Below, piece after piece: positions 10,875-22,061 of a stretch of 64,000 bases of DNA. Numbering within the stretch: the first letter of the stretch is position 1; every line of letters begins with the position of its first letter. The notes beneath the pieces are model-generated. The model was not told the origin of the DNA. It worked only from the letters and a program-made list of their open reading frames with translations, and searched no databases. This DNA is from Fagopyrum homotropicum (taxonomy: Eukaryota; Streptophyta; Magnoliopsida; Caryophyllales; Polygonaceae): NCBI GenBank assembly GCA_033239125.1, contig BSWB01000001.1, positions 22,037,501 to 22,101,500 on the forward strand, written 5' to 3'. A program made the translations under genes and the position numbers.

Positions 10875-12307
10875 TCAATAATCTCGATCCGGTGGTGGTG
10901 GTGGTGGCACATACGGGTACTGGGATGGGTCAAATGGATAACCCATGACATGCTCAAACTGGATCTCCGCCATCCGTCGCTGATAGTGCTGACCCTCTAG
11001 CATCTGATGAGTCCAGCTCTCGATCTCTCGGCGCTGGTCGTCAAATCTCTCCTGGATGTCTACAGTCAGGGCAATATAGGAGTCTATCATCTGATTTGTC
11101 AGATCGTCGATCCGACGGTGAGCAAGTGGATCCCTCTTCCGGCGTACCCTACGCCTAGCGGGACGTGCTGGTGCTGAAGCCGGCTTTTCCTCAGTCTCGT
11201 CATCATCCAAATTGATGACCGGCGCACTAGTCCCATCAGTATCCGTGCCTGTATCCATAGGAACACCACCATCCTCAGCAACATCATCATCATCATCATC
11301 CTCAACCTCGTCCTCCTCAACTGGTCCCTGAGCTGCTGCAGCTGCCGCCTCTCTATCATCCTCCATAAATGGGATCCACGCAGTCTGCCAGTAATGTGGA
11401 TCAAACACGGAGAACTAAACTGACCATCTGATCCCGTGCGGTGCAGTCGGCTCCCATGGCATCGCCACATATGGCATAGTAAGTCCTCGGGGAACTAGTA
11501 TCCTCCGAGTGATCATCTCCTGAAGTCCAAGCGGCTTGGCAGCCGCCACCATGGTACAAGCACTGAGGTCCATATCCATGTAACTAGCTGTATGAGTCAC
11601 AATACCTCCACAGCAGATGTCGCCCTTCCCCTTTGCCTTAATCCTATGCAAGTCCTCTGCCAGCATCAACCAAAATCTTGGACTCCTCCAGTCACCATGC
11701 AGTATAAACTCAGAATCTCGCCCTGTTTGACCTTCTTGGGCGTCTTAGTACGCGCCAGAAGAGTCTCACTGAAGATCCTGTGAGCTAATCTAAAAGCCAG
11801 ATGGAATATGATCCTCTCCCTGGAATCTCCAGGTCTCCATCTATCAGCATGCTCAACCACGTGAGCTATCTGTCCCCAGAACTCCCTAGCTACAGCTCTA
11901 GAGGGAAAATCAGCAACAGTCGGGACCGGGAAGCTAAAGATGTCCCGCCAGTGGTCCAAGGGAACTATGTAGTTCCGGTTCATCAACCGGTACTTCACGG
12001 CCCGCTCGGTGGGCAAGTAAGTGAAGGAGCTGACAAACTCCAGGGTCGGCTCCAAGTAGGCTGGGGCTCTAATCTCTGTGAACTACTCCAGCCCCACGGC
12101 AGAAATCATACACCTCAAATCATCATCAACGTGGAGGCAGTCAAAATCTAAGATGTCCAGGAAGCGGGGTGCAATCACTGGACGGGCCGCTATGCGGTCA
12201 TAATCGACCTGGTGTCTCTCGTGGATCACCGGTCTAGTACGGCGGTAGGAAGAAGAAGGGGAAGGAGAAGATCTGTCCCTTAGGACCAACTGTCTCTCAG
12301 AACTCAT
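10875..12307 (-). pseudogene. Third ORF of the Athila element (ATHILA ORF-1/plant-mobile-domain type), broken
   Basis: Begins at an ATG at 12307 (MSSERQLVLRDRSSPSPSSS) and reads toward 10875, about 475 codons in all. The central part (12055-11666; TLEFVSSFTY, VKYRLMNRNYIVPLDHWRDI) resembles the core of the ATHILA ORF-1 family, found after pol in this lineage. The C-terminal part (11408-10875) has an acidic tract with a run of Asp, a basic RRRVRRKRD stretch, a possible amphipathic helix and a proline-rich tail. Breaks: a stop near 12080, a frame change near 11670 and a stop near 11410. In this lineage the position after pol corresponds to the env-like region. No signal peptide or membrane segment is visible here, and the family's function is not known. 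Confidence 0.65.
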
Positions 12308-13139
12308 CTTTCTGTAATCTGTCAGGTCACATCGGTTGTTCTGACAACCCTGTAGAACACCTCGGTCGAGGCGCAGGCCGACTGGACCGAGGCGAAGAGC
12401 TGTTCGATCGATTACCTCAAAAATCCAGTTCTTTTCCCCCAAAATAACTACCACAGGGTCCTATGGGGTACTTAATCTGTTTCTCAGCAAATGTTGGGGC
12501 AACCAAAGCCCAAAACGAGAGAAATCAGTAGAGAAAGACGAAGTTAGGGTTTTTTCGATTTTTACTCCGATTTGGTCGATTTGGCTCGTTCTTTCTGCAG
12601 ATTAGTACTTGCAATACGATCCTCTACGCTTTCCTTTCAATTTAGAAGCAAGAATCGTCGAAAACGAGCGAAGAACGGAGGAGCGAGGTGAGATATGCGC
12701 CACGGTCGAGAAGAGGGTAAAGAGAGGAGAGAGAAATCTTCAGCCCTTTTATACCCTTTTCTGGAACTGCTGTCACCTCGGTCGAGATGGTCTCGACTGA
12801 ACCGAGGTGTACGGACCGAGGTGAATCTTCAGAAACCCTAATTGCCTCGGTTGCTCAAGAATCATCTCGGTCGAGGTGTTGTGACAGCAACCGAGATGTG
12901 TCTCAGTCAACTTCGTCTTCTCAATTTCTTGAACTTCTGTCCTTCCAGTTGTGCTCATGGGTTGTATTCCTTCCTTAGATGTCACCTATTGTCTATCCAG
13001 GACGCCAAAAACAAAACAAAGCAAAGCAAAAGCAAACTATCTAAAACTAGACTAGAATAAGGAAAAAGAAAGTAATACCTTGGGTTGCCTCCCAAGCAGC
13101 GCTTGATTTAAGGTCGCTAGCTGGACCGTACGACATCTC
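12308..13139 (-). mobile_element. Athila spacer between integrase and third ORF
   Basis: Non-coding spacer rich in palindromic boxes: 12359-12394 (CACCTCGGTCGAGGCG and GGACCGAGGCG) and 12775-12912 (CACCTCGGTCGAGATGG, GAACCGAGGTG, GGACCGAGGTGA, TCTCGGTCGAGGTG, CAACCGAGATG). It may hold the leader of a separate message for the third ORF; that is inference. Confidence 0.6.
12775..12912. repeat. Densest CTCGGTCGAG box cluster
   Basis: At least five full or half boxes in under 140 bases, in alternating orientation. It resembles the LTR and 3'-tail clusters of the same element. Confidence 0.75.
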
Positions 13140-14858
13140 TCAAACGAGGTATAGCGGTGCAACCTCCTCAACCGGAACTTCCGGTTTGTATTTCTTAAGT
13201 CTATGACTGTTGACCTTGAAGCTTCCACTCGTTTCGCCCCAAATCTCAACTGCACCATGAGGGAAAACATGTTTCACAACATAAGGTCCGGTCCATCTAG
13301 ATTTCAACTTACTTGGAAAGAGGCGGTGGCGGGAGTTGAAGAGTAGAACTAAGTCTTCTTCTTTAAGCTCCTTAGGGATGATGCGCTTGTCATGCCATTT
13401 CTTTGTCCTTTCTTTATAGATTTTGGCATTCTCATAAGCGTTCAAACGCAGCTCCTCCAGCTCGTTGATATCCAATATCTACTTCTCGCCGGCTTCCTCG
13501 ATGTCGAAGTTCAACCATTTGATCGCCTAATATGCTTTGTGTTCTAACTCAACGGGCAAATGACAAGATTTCCCATATACCAAATTATAAGGGGTGGTAC
13601 CAATGAGAGTCTTGAATGCGGTCTTGTAGGCCCAAAGAACATCGTCCAACTTCATGGACCAATCCTTCCTCGTCCTAGAGACGGTCTTCTCCAAGATTGC
13701 TTTAATTTCTCTATTCGAGATCTCGATATGTCCACTAGTTTGAGGGTGATAAGGGGTTGCTACCTTGTGGGTCACCCCATACTTCGATAGAAGTGCTTTA
13801 AACTTCCGGTTGATGAAATGCGTCCCTCCATCGCTGATGATGATGCGTAGAGTCCCAAATTGTGGAAAGATAGTCTTGTTAAAGAGCTTTACAACTACCA
13901 TGGCGTCATTAGTGGGAGAAGCAATGGCTTCAACCCATCTAGAGACGTAGTCGACTGCTAGAAGAATATAGAGGTTTCCTCTGGATGATGGGAAAGGTCC
14001 CATGAAATCTACTCCCCATACATAAAAAATCTCAACTTCTTGTATGTTATTGAGTGGCATCTCATTCCTTCTAGATAAGTTCCCTGTTCTTTGGCATGCA
14101 TCACAAGAGACAACAAACGTTTGCACATCCTTAAATAATGTGGGCCAAAAGAAACCGGAACGTAATACCTTAGCGAATGTCTTGTTGGCGCTAGCATGCC
14201 CTCCACAAGGAAGTGAGTGACAATGCCGTATGACGCTATTAACTTTATCTTCCGGTATGCATCTTCGAAGCATCCCATCCGGCCCACGCTTGAATAGCAG
14301 CGGTTCATCCCAGTAGTAATGGCATACGTCCTTGAAGAATTTCTTCCTTTGAGCGTACGTCAATCCGGGTGGTATTCCCTGACAAACAAGATAATTAACA
14401 ATATCAGCATACCAAGGTCCTTTATTATTAGAAATTTGGTGGAGAGAATCTTCCACCAACTGAGTATGAATGTCAGAGAAGGGAGTAAGAAGTTTGTTAT
14501 TTTCAGCAGTCTCAGTTGACATCATCTCGCTTTCGACCTCGGTCGAGGTCCAGAGAGGTTGACCAAGATGTTCTTCAGCCACCTCGCTTGGTCCAGAAAG
14601 TGCCTCGGTCGAGGTACTGCAACTGGAACCAAAACTGGAGATCTTCTTCTCCTGGATTAGTCTTTCAGTTTTAGCTCCTGGATCTTCTTCCAGTGCCTTT
14701 AAGCTCCGTATATCTGCATCACAAGAAGCATCTATACCTTCCTCCATTAAGCTAAAGCTAATAACTTTTTCAAGTGGATCTTTAATAAGGATAGAGCTCA
14801 CCAATTCTCTTGATTCTTCTTCATCATAGATGTTGAAGATATCATCTCCTAGCTGCTC
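13140..14858 (-). pseudogene. Athila pol remainder: integrase, RT and RNase H missing
   Basis: Integrase inserts the DNA copy into the host genome. The reading frame first shows about 115 residues of linker. It then jumps to post-RNase H sequence (DSLHQISNNKGPWYADIVNY) with no RT or RNase H between. The HHCC zinc finger is complete (HCHSLPCGGH...CDACQ, about 14230-14090). The catalytic triad is visible: D in WGVDFMGP, D in IISDGGTHF, E in HIEISNREIK. The C-terminal module (LKSRWTGPYVV) follows at about 13320-13290. Two in-frame stops, 13527-13529 and 13479-13481, separate the core from it. The linker encodes CTCGGTCGAG boxes (14531-14626). The deletion junction lies at about 14520-14420. Confidence 0.85.
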
Positions 14859-16151
14859 TCACTTCATAGCCACAAGTAATGCAAACTCCACTTCATCTCC
14901 GCCAATGTTGAATTTCAACTTGGCGTTCTTACAATCCACATTGCAACCCGAAGTTGCTAGAAATGGCCTCCCGAGAATGATAGGAACATGATAATCTGCG
15001 GGAATGTCAAGCACAACAAAGTCTATAGGTAAATAGAAGTTACCTAACTTGACTGGAACGTCTTCCAAGATGCCCACGGGGTGGGTAATGGAGCGGTCCA
15101 CCATGTATAATTGTATCTTCACCGGCTTGGGCTCTCCAAGACCGATTTTAACACATAGCTCCAGCGGAATGATTCTCACGCTGGCTCCTAGATCACACAA
15201 GGCTTCACAAGTGACATCCCCAACTTGAATGGGAATGCAAAATGAGCCGGGATCTCTCAATTTGGGTGGCATCTTCTCCTTCATGATTTGAATGAGCTCC
15301 AAGGATTTAGATGTCATCCTTACTTCACCAAAGTCTTCCAACTTCCTCTTCCTTGACAGAATCTCTTTCAAGAATTTCCCATAGGCGGGCATCCCTAGAA
15401 TAGCATCAAGGAAAGGGATATTAATGTGTAGTTTATTCATCAAGTCAAGGAACTTACCAAAATGCTTGTCTAGATGTGCTCTGGCCCTTGACTGGGGGAA
15501 TGGAAGTGGTGGTTTATATGCAGGAGGTGGAATATAAACTTCAGTTTTCTCCTCCGCTTTCTGTGGCTCCACCTCGGTTGGCATCTCGGCCGAAGTGTTC
15601 TTCGTCTGCACCTGGACCGAGGTGGTCTTCGTTTGTACTGGCACCGACCGAGGCACTGGATCTGCAGTCTTCAGTCCACTCCTCGTTGTTATGGCCATAA
15701 TCTGGCCCTTAGGGTTGCTTTCCGTCTTTGCTGGAAGCTTCCCTGGATCTCTTGGCATTTCATTCACCCTACTAGCAAGTTGTTGTTCAAAGGCTTTTTG
15801 TGCCTTCGAAAATGATGTCATAGATGTCTCCATAGCGCTAAGCTTGATCAAGATGGCCTCCAGCACTGCGTCTTTCTTTTCCGGCTGGGACGAACTTGAT
15901 CCTTGCTCTTGTCTCTTCAATGGAGTAGATGAAGAAGGAGAAGAGAGGAAAGGATTAGAGGAATCATTCGAATTGGAGTAAGAGTAAGGGTTACCCGAAT
16001 TTTGGTTGTTTGTCCTCCAATTATTGTTGTTGGATCCTCTATTGTTGTTATAGTTGTTGTTCCGGGAACCGTTGGTGTTGTTACGGTATCCATTATTGTT
16101 CCTTGATCCTTGATCTTCCTTCTTGATTTGAGCAACTAAGAGTTCCTTCAA
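14859..16151 (-). pseudogene. Athila gag C-terminal part and aspartic protease
   Basis: Continues the gag frame after an in-frame stop at 16152-16154. First comes an Asn-rich low-complexity stretch (16100-15960), then a linker, then the retroviral-type aspartic protease with active site CDLGASVRIIPLELC (about 15200-15155) and the flap/C-terminal motif IILGRPFLATSG (about 14990-14950). The protease processes the polyprotein. A TGA at 14859-14861 separates it from the rest of pol in the same frame. The linker (15568-15660) contains translated CTCGGTCGAG-type boxes, which suggests they are kept at the nucleic-acid level. Confidence 0.85.
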
Positions 16152-17261
16152 TTATTTCACGTCATTCTTCAAAGAGATGAGTTGATTAGTATTTGATGGC
16201 TCCTTTTGAAAGTTGACTTTTTTAACTCCACCTTCAGCTCCTTGGTGGGAATATTTCTCCATGTGTAAAGGTTGCTTATCTATGAACTCCCAAGCTTCGT
16301 CAATCGCCATGTCCATGAATGTACCGGCGGATAGTAGTTGAAGGTTGAACTGGGTGTTTCCGTCCAGTCCCTTGAAGTATATCTCCAGCAATTCTATCTT
16401 TGGAATCCCATGATGTGGGCAATCCAAAAGAATGTCTTTAAATCTCTCCCATGACTTGGACAAGCTCTCCTTGTCTTTCATGATCAATGCATTGATCTTC
16501 CCTCTCATTTCAGCAGTTTTAGAGGGGGGAAAGAACTTAGTTAAGAATTCCGTCGTCATCTCTTCCCAAGTGCTGATCTTTCCGGGAGGAAGAGATTGAT
16601 ACCAAGTAAGCGCCTTATCTTTCAAGGAGAAGTAGAAAGGCCTTAGCTTGTAGTTGTTGTTTTCTATTCTTGAAGGTCTTAAGGTCTCCATCAAGATCTC
16701 ATAGTTTTGTAGATGTTGATGCGGGGATTCCTTCTCAAGCCCTCCAAACTGACATTGGCGAATCATGGAAAGAACTTGCGGTCGAAGTTCGTAATCATGG
16801 TCCGCTGGATCTCCTAGGTTAACTCCTGGACGCCTCAGTTGTTGATTGGGGTCCATCCTTTGACCTAGGGTCTGTGGAATACCTGCTAACAGAACGTTTC
16901 GGATCGGCATCCGAGGTGGAAGTATCTCGGCCGGGGCGAGAGGTGCTGGATTCTGCCCCGGTCGAGGATCTGGAACAGGATCTTGCCTCGGTCGAGGATC
17001 TGGGTTCGGTCGATGTAGATACTGTTCTCGTAGGGCTGCCATATCTACTTTGATCGCCTCAGTCCTTGTGCGAGTTTCTTCCTTTTTCAGCCTCAGTTCT
17101 TCCCTGCTGAGGCGTAGCTGTTCTAACGCCTCCTTCAATTCGGCCTCAAGATCGCGATTGTCTTGGTTGGCCATCTTCGCTTCTTTCAAGCGTCTTTTGT
17201 ATGTCTTTTCTGGTTCGGGATCGTAGGGAATGATTTCCTTCCCAGCGCGGGTTCTTCGCAT
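16152..17261 (-). pseudogene. Athila gag
   Basis: Gag forms the particle that packages element RNA. The ATG at 17261 (MRRTRAGKEIIPYDPEPEKT) is the first after the primer site, 107 bases downstream of it. Residues ~36-82 are rich in Glu, Leu, Arg and Lys and are likely a coiled coil. Residues ~150-340 carry the capsid-type domain (LMETLRPSRIENNNYKLRPF, KDKALTWYQSLPPGKISTWE, FLTKFFPPSKTAEMRGKI). The frame ends at a TAA (16152-16154) that interrupts an otherwise open reading frame continuing into 14859-16151. The Pro-rich linker (16905-17012) carries translated palindromic boxes. Confidence 0.85.
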
Positions 17262-17368
17262 AAACCTGAGAAAAAGAACCTACGAAAGTCACTCAAGTAG
17301 AGTGGTTAGTAGAAACAGAGGGCAAGTGCCCCAAAAGCGTACCGCAACCGGCTCGGTCTAGACCAAGT

Positions 17369-17385
17369 CCCCGGCAACGGCGCCA
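17369..17385 (-). other. Primer binding site, tRNA-Asp type
   Basis: The sense strand reads TGGCGCCGTTGCCGGGG, complementary to the 3' end of plant tRNA-Asp. It is six bases from the end of the 5' LTR. Minus-strand DNA synthesis would start here. Confidence 0.9.
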
Positions 17386-17695
17386 CAAACTTGTTCGCTT
17401 CAAACGGTATGTGCAAGCTTTAAATTTATAACCCTAGATGTAAGCTTAAAACAAGGATGCGAACCCGCAGTGTACGGGTCAATCATAGTAAAAGCAAGGA
17501 ATTCCAGGGGTCGATCACAGGGACTTAGTGAAACAAAGCAGGAATAGGTAAGCTATGTAATTATTAACCACAAAAGCGATTAAAACAATCAAAGATGATA
17601 AAAAGTCAATAAAGGAAATATGCAATTCTAGGGATTAAAGTATCTAGTTGTGGTTCCAACTCAAGATCTAAATATAAGCGGACAAAGCTGAGATA

Positions 17696-19078
17696 TTTTT
17701 TTTTTTTTTGAAAAGTTAATTTGTATTGAGAATGAATATACAAGGTGGAGTTTGGACTCTAGTCCAGGGTACAAGAGCAAGTTCAAAAACGTGTACAGGA
17801 TCATGGATCAATAGAGCAGTGGGAACAAAGGCCATAAAAAAGGCCTAATCGAATCGAAGTCTCAGCATTCCAGCAACTTGAAGAGAATGAGGGGATCTGT
17901 CCTTCCATTTGGCTTCAAAATGGCTTTTTATTGAATTGATGATACTAGCAGCGCACTCAATAGCCCTTATGAACTGGTTGTTGTAAATCATCTTGTTTCG
18001 AGAGATCCAGACATGGTATATGAATGAGATGATAGAGGCAATCCTTAGACTATCAATCAGCTTCGGCTTATGTGTGTTACAGGAGCTAAGCCAGTTCCAT
18101 ATGTTACCAAGATAGGGCGCTGGGTATGGGGCTCTAGTCCATCTTGATACAATGTCCAGGACAAGGGATCCATAGCTACAATGGACTCAAAGATGGTCAT
18201 CATCTTCAACTGCACTCTTGCATAGCCAGCAGGTATCATTATCAATCATATTCCAAGATTTAATCCTGGCCAATGTGGGTAGTCTCCTGAGAGCAGCTAA
18301 CCATGCAATATAGCTGCATTTGGGGATATTTGATTGGATCCAGATAGCACTGAAAGGGTTAGAGGTACCAGTAGGAGGGTAGGGTGAGAATATGGAATAG
18401 ACGTTTGTATGGGAGAAAGAGCCATTCAGATTAGCTAACATGCTCCCATTCCCTCCCGAGGCAAGGATGTCATCACGAATATTAAGCAAGCTCTTCTAGA
18501 AGGCGCTGTGATGTGTTTTTGGCCTACAATTCCATATATTGCTTCTCCTTTTGAAAGTGTGTTTAGCAAGCCATTGGGTCCAGATGTTGTTGTCATCACG
18601 ATCAATGTCAAAAATTAGTCTTGAGAGGGCAACTTTGTTTCGTGTATGCAGGTCAGGGAACTCAAGGCCACCACTAGCTTTAGGAGAACAGATAATTTTC
18701 CAGGCCACCAGTGCTCGTTTGCTATTCTCTACTCCTGACCAGAAATAAGATCGAATGATCCCGTTGATCATGTTAAGGATCTTAGTTGGAAGCATGAACA
18801 TGGTACTCCAGTAGTAGTTGATGGAGAAGAGAATAGATTTCACCAGTTGGGTCTACCAGCATAGGAAAGGGTCCTAGCATTCCATGATTGCACACGTTTA
18901 GTTACCTTGTGGATTAATGGGAGGTAATCACGAATAAGCAGTCTACTACTCCCAATCGGAACACCCAGGTAGAGAAATGGAAGGGTTCCAAGTTCCATTC
19001 CAGTGATGCTAATAGCCCTAGTGATATCCTCATCATTCATACCACCAGTGAAGAGGCGAGATTTAGATGGGTTGATCA
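17696..19078 (-). mobile_element. 5'-truncated L1-type LINE
   Basis: The poly(A) tail appears as a run of 14 T (17696-17709), with the body read leftward from 19078. The protein pieces are typical of plant LINE ORF2 ends: RT C-terminus with INPSKSRLFTGG and LPFLYLGVPIGSSRLL (19070-18930); a thumb-like region with YFWSG and SPKASGGLEFPDL (18750-18640); and a zinc-binding zf-RVT domain with IPKCSYIAWLAALRRLPT and CWLC (18335-18210). Further coding sequence runs to about 17850. It is broken into several frames. There is no target duplication; instead the target lost ~38 bp, with GATCA shared at the 5' junction. Confidence 0.85.
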
Positions 19079-19343
19079 TCGGGTAAGTCTCACTACTCAC
19101 TAATCCCAAACCGTAACTCCTATTACCGGGTAAGTCTCAAGGAATCAAGGTAAAGAACTATAACCTCAAACCAACACACCAACACACCACATAAGAGAAT
19201 AGAATCAACCTTTACCGGGTAAGTCTCAGGCTAACTCACATAGATGGGATGAAAGCACACTCAAACCCCAATAAAGGATAAACCTTTATTACCTACACTT
19301 ATGATCTTAGGTAAACAAACAAAGAAATTACCGGGTAAGTCTC
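19076..19343 (-). repeat. Four spaced motifs, 5' LTR
   Basis: TTACCGGGTAAGTCTC copies at 19123, 19212 and 19328, plus a partial one (CATCGGGTAAGTCTC) at the LINE junction at 19077-19091. Confidence 0.75.
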
Positions 19344-20140
19344 ATCCTAGGCTTGCATTGAACCAGGAAAGGTGTAATAAGAATAGGATTTAGCAAACTC
19401 TAACACGTAACTCTCAGTTTCCGATCAGATAAGTCACCTCGGTCAGAAGAATTCCACCCCGGCCGAGATGTTCATCGACTGAGCGAGATGCTTAGGGTTA
19501 AGGATAAAGACTCGAACTTTCAGGGTCCTACTGTGATTTAAGATCATTCTATCATTGTTTTTCCCATAACCTTCAGCCAATCACCCTAGAATCACACAAG
19601 GAAATTAGCCACTCATCATCATGAAAGCAATAATCAAATATATGGGAAGAAAGAGAATAATTGAACAAGAAAAACTTAAGAGAAAGGCTTCAATAACTGA
19701 ATCAATAATCAAACAACAAGCGTTCCTTGGATCAAAATCCAATAAGACAAACAACAATAAAGGGAATCTAAGAGAATCTTACAAAACCCTTTCACAAAGC
19801 TATAAAAGCTATAAACTTTCTTCCTTCAACCTTCAAAAAGGTTCTTCAAATCTCCCAACTGGAGTGTATGCGGGGTGTTGCTACTGTAAGCAGGATATAG
19901 CGGATGTTCAGCCCTAAGCTGTCTATCGATTTGTGGTAAATCCAACCCTTTTTATAGGAAAATTACTCTCCAAAGATAAGATATCTTAGAAAAGATCTCT
20001 TCCCATAAAAATAGATAAAATATATGGGCTAAATCATCTTGTTCCTTCCAGGAATCCAACCCAAAAAATATAAGATCTTCTTTCCAAAGATAAAAGATCT
20101 CAGCCAAGAATAAAATATCCTTGCCGCGTCCAAGGTGTTC

Positions 20141-20207
20141 GCCTCGGTCGAGTCAGCTCCTCTGGATCACCTCGGTCGAGGTGACTCTATAGGCAACCGA
20201 GGTGAAT
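20141..20207. repeat. CTCGGTCGAG box cluster, 5' LTR
   Basis: Counterpart of 9061-9127. It includes the perfect form CACCTCGGTCGAGGTGA and the half site ACCGAGGTGA. Confidence 0.75.
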
Positions 20208-20512
20208 CACAACTAAATGTGAAATCTCTCAAATCTGGTCCAAAGTGAATCTATAATCCAATTCCATGATTCCTGGATTCTTCCTTAAGCTCCTGAATGT
20301 AGCTCCAATAACTCCTTTGCTCCTTTTGCTCCATTTTAGTCCAAAATGTGCCATTTTACCTACAATTACAACGAAACTTGGTGTAGACCTCGATTCCCGC
20401 AAAGGTAGATGAAATGAAAATATAATCACATAATATACATTCAAACATGCAGATTATTGAAGATAAAACGTCTAAACAGGTCCTAAAATATAGACAATAT
20501 TTCATGCTATCA

Positions 20513-20517
20513 ACACC
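20513..20517. repeat. Target-site duplication ACACC (right)
   Basis: Exact match to 7661-7665. Confidence 0.9.
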
Positions 20518-21000
20518 CCATCTACGTAAGCAAAGTATGATTACACATCAAATAAGTGTAGTTGGTTGTTTTGTTTTGGCTCCCAAATCGGTTTCGATGA
20601 CCGCCGCCTCCCCCCAAAAGAAATTTTAAAAATTTGAGTTACGTAGCACCTAGTAATTTGATTGACGAGTAAAAATGCGCACAAGGGTTGACAATATCCA
20701 TATTACCTCAAATAAATAGTCAATTGAGCTCTTTGGTACCCTCCGCACATCTAATCACGCTTTATACTAATAAAAACAAGACTAAGTAGTAATCAATCAA
20801 GAATATCTCACCCCTTATATCATAATGCAAAGAAAAAAGTTTACACTCACACAATTCATCTAGGCAAACAGGAAAGTTATAAGCAATAAAAGTTGACGGC
20901 AAAATATGCCTCATGTTAGACATGATATATTTGAAAGGTCGGTTCTTTTCAATCAAGCAGAGGACTTTTCCTTTTCACACCTCTAAGTTTGAGTGTTTAC
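20518..21000. other. Flank without recognisable gene
   Basis: Mostly AT-rich single-copy-looking DNA. Short frames only. It is the pre-insertion neighbour of 5295-7660, separated from it by the Athila element. Confidence 0.4.
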
Positions 21001-21777
21001 TTTTATTTTTTTTAAAAGTTTACGTTTGTAAGAAGAGATTAGAATTTACAATGAGTTTACTAGACTAGGGACATCATATGAAAAAAAAAATAAAGTACAG
21101 GAGTCAACTAGACTAGTGGAGGTGTATTCCGAGAATTTTGGCCCAGGATAAGGTATCGGGGATCGATCCTTCCAGTGGTGGGAAGAAAAGTTCTTGGTCT
21201 CAAAGGATGATGTTATTATCACAATTGGTAGCGGAGGTTGGGATGTTGTTGAAGATGCGATCATTCCTAGCTTTTCATGTGAAGTAGATGAATGCAGTGA
21301 TGCTCGGGATACGGATATTCTTGATGAAGCTACAGTTGGGTTTTCTATGGGAGCATTGTTAGGTAAGTCAACATTAGATGTAAGGATAGTGGAGGGGGGG
21401 GGGAGGAGGAGGGAGTCGGGTCCACTTTGAGATGATGTCTTGGAAAAGGTAGATGTAAGAGTAGTATGCCCAAAGGTGGTTTCGTCTTCAGGATGGCTCA
21501 AGCAGAGTTTACAGGTGTTGTTAGGGATGAATAGCCATTTGTGGAGTTTGAAGAGAGTTGGTATCTTTTGAAGTCCGACAAGCCAAGTGATGAAAATGCA
21601 ATTGGGTGCATTGAGGCCGTTCCAAATAGAGGAGACCAAGCAATGGAGGTGTTTTGAGTTCTGAAGAGGTTGTTGGTTTTGGATTGTGAGAAAGGGCCAT
21701 TGGGGCTGGACATCGAGTTTAAGCAATTGGTAGGAGTTAAGGAGGAGTAAATCATAACAAATCTTAAGGATCATGCT
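21001..21777 (-). mobile_element. L1-type LINE 3' fragment, cut by the Tekay element
   Basis: A T-rich run at 21001-21014 is a candidate poly(A) tail on the - strand. The frame 21774-21046 contains a zf-RVT-like segment (SSIWNGLNAPNCIFITWLVG, LQKIPTLFKLHKWLF, CKLC) and later the LINE C-terminal phrase HWKDRSP. The same phrase occurs as KWKDRSP in the LINE at 17696-19078. A frame change lies in between. The 5' part would continue beyond the Tekay insertion at 21778, outside the window. Confidence 0.65.
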
Positions 21778-22061
21778 TGTAACACCCCAAGTTTTGGAAC
21801 CTTGAAGCGTTACGAGCTAGGACATCACAATGGGTCCTGATCCTCAGAATAGCAACGACACAACGAATCTTACAACAAGACACAGATAAATGAAAATCCA
21901 AACTTAATATAAAACCAAAGGTGTAAACAAAGAAAAGCGTAAAAGACTCGCAGTTGAGTTCAAAACAAAAGGGAAAGCAACGGCATAAACATAAACACGA
22001 TACCGTCCTATAATGTACGGGAACCAAAGCTGACCACACCATCCGGATCACTCAGCAGCAT

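Larger units (their letters stand above)
7666..20512 (-). mobile_element. Athila-lineage Ty3/gypsy retrotransposon, RT/RNase H deleted
   Basis: Complete from LTR to LTR (7666-9433 and 17392-20512) with a perfect ACACC target duplication. On the - strand the order is 5' LTR, tRNA-Asp primer site, gag, protease, integrase, a third ORF, polypurine tract, 3' LTR. Gag-pol lies in one frame from 17261 to 13140 with four in-frame stops. The whole reverse transcriptase and RNase H block is missing, so the copy cannot move by itself. The Athila assignment rests on the protease motif CDLGAS, the integrase text, the Asp primer site and the third ORF after pol. The 5' LTR is split by a LINE. Confidence 0.9.
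17392..20512 (-). repeat. 5' LTR of the Athila element, interrupted by a LINE
   Basis: 3121 bp including the LINE at 17696-19078. The remainder matches 7666-9433. About 35-40 bp of LTR corresponding to 7970-8006 is missing at the LINE site. It ends TGCTATCA at 20512, followed by target duplication ACACC. It has the same motif arrays as the 3' LTR, and the first motif is partly replaced at the LINE junction. Confidence 0.9.

Noticed and set aside
11801..12151. 116-codon + strand frame
   Set aside because: Shadow of the third ORF of the Athila element on the opposite strand.
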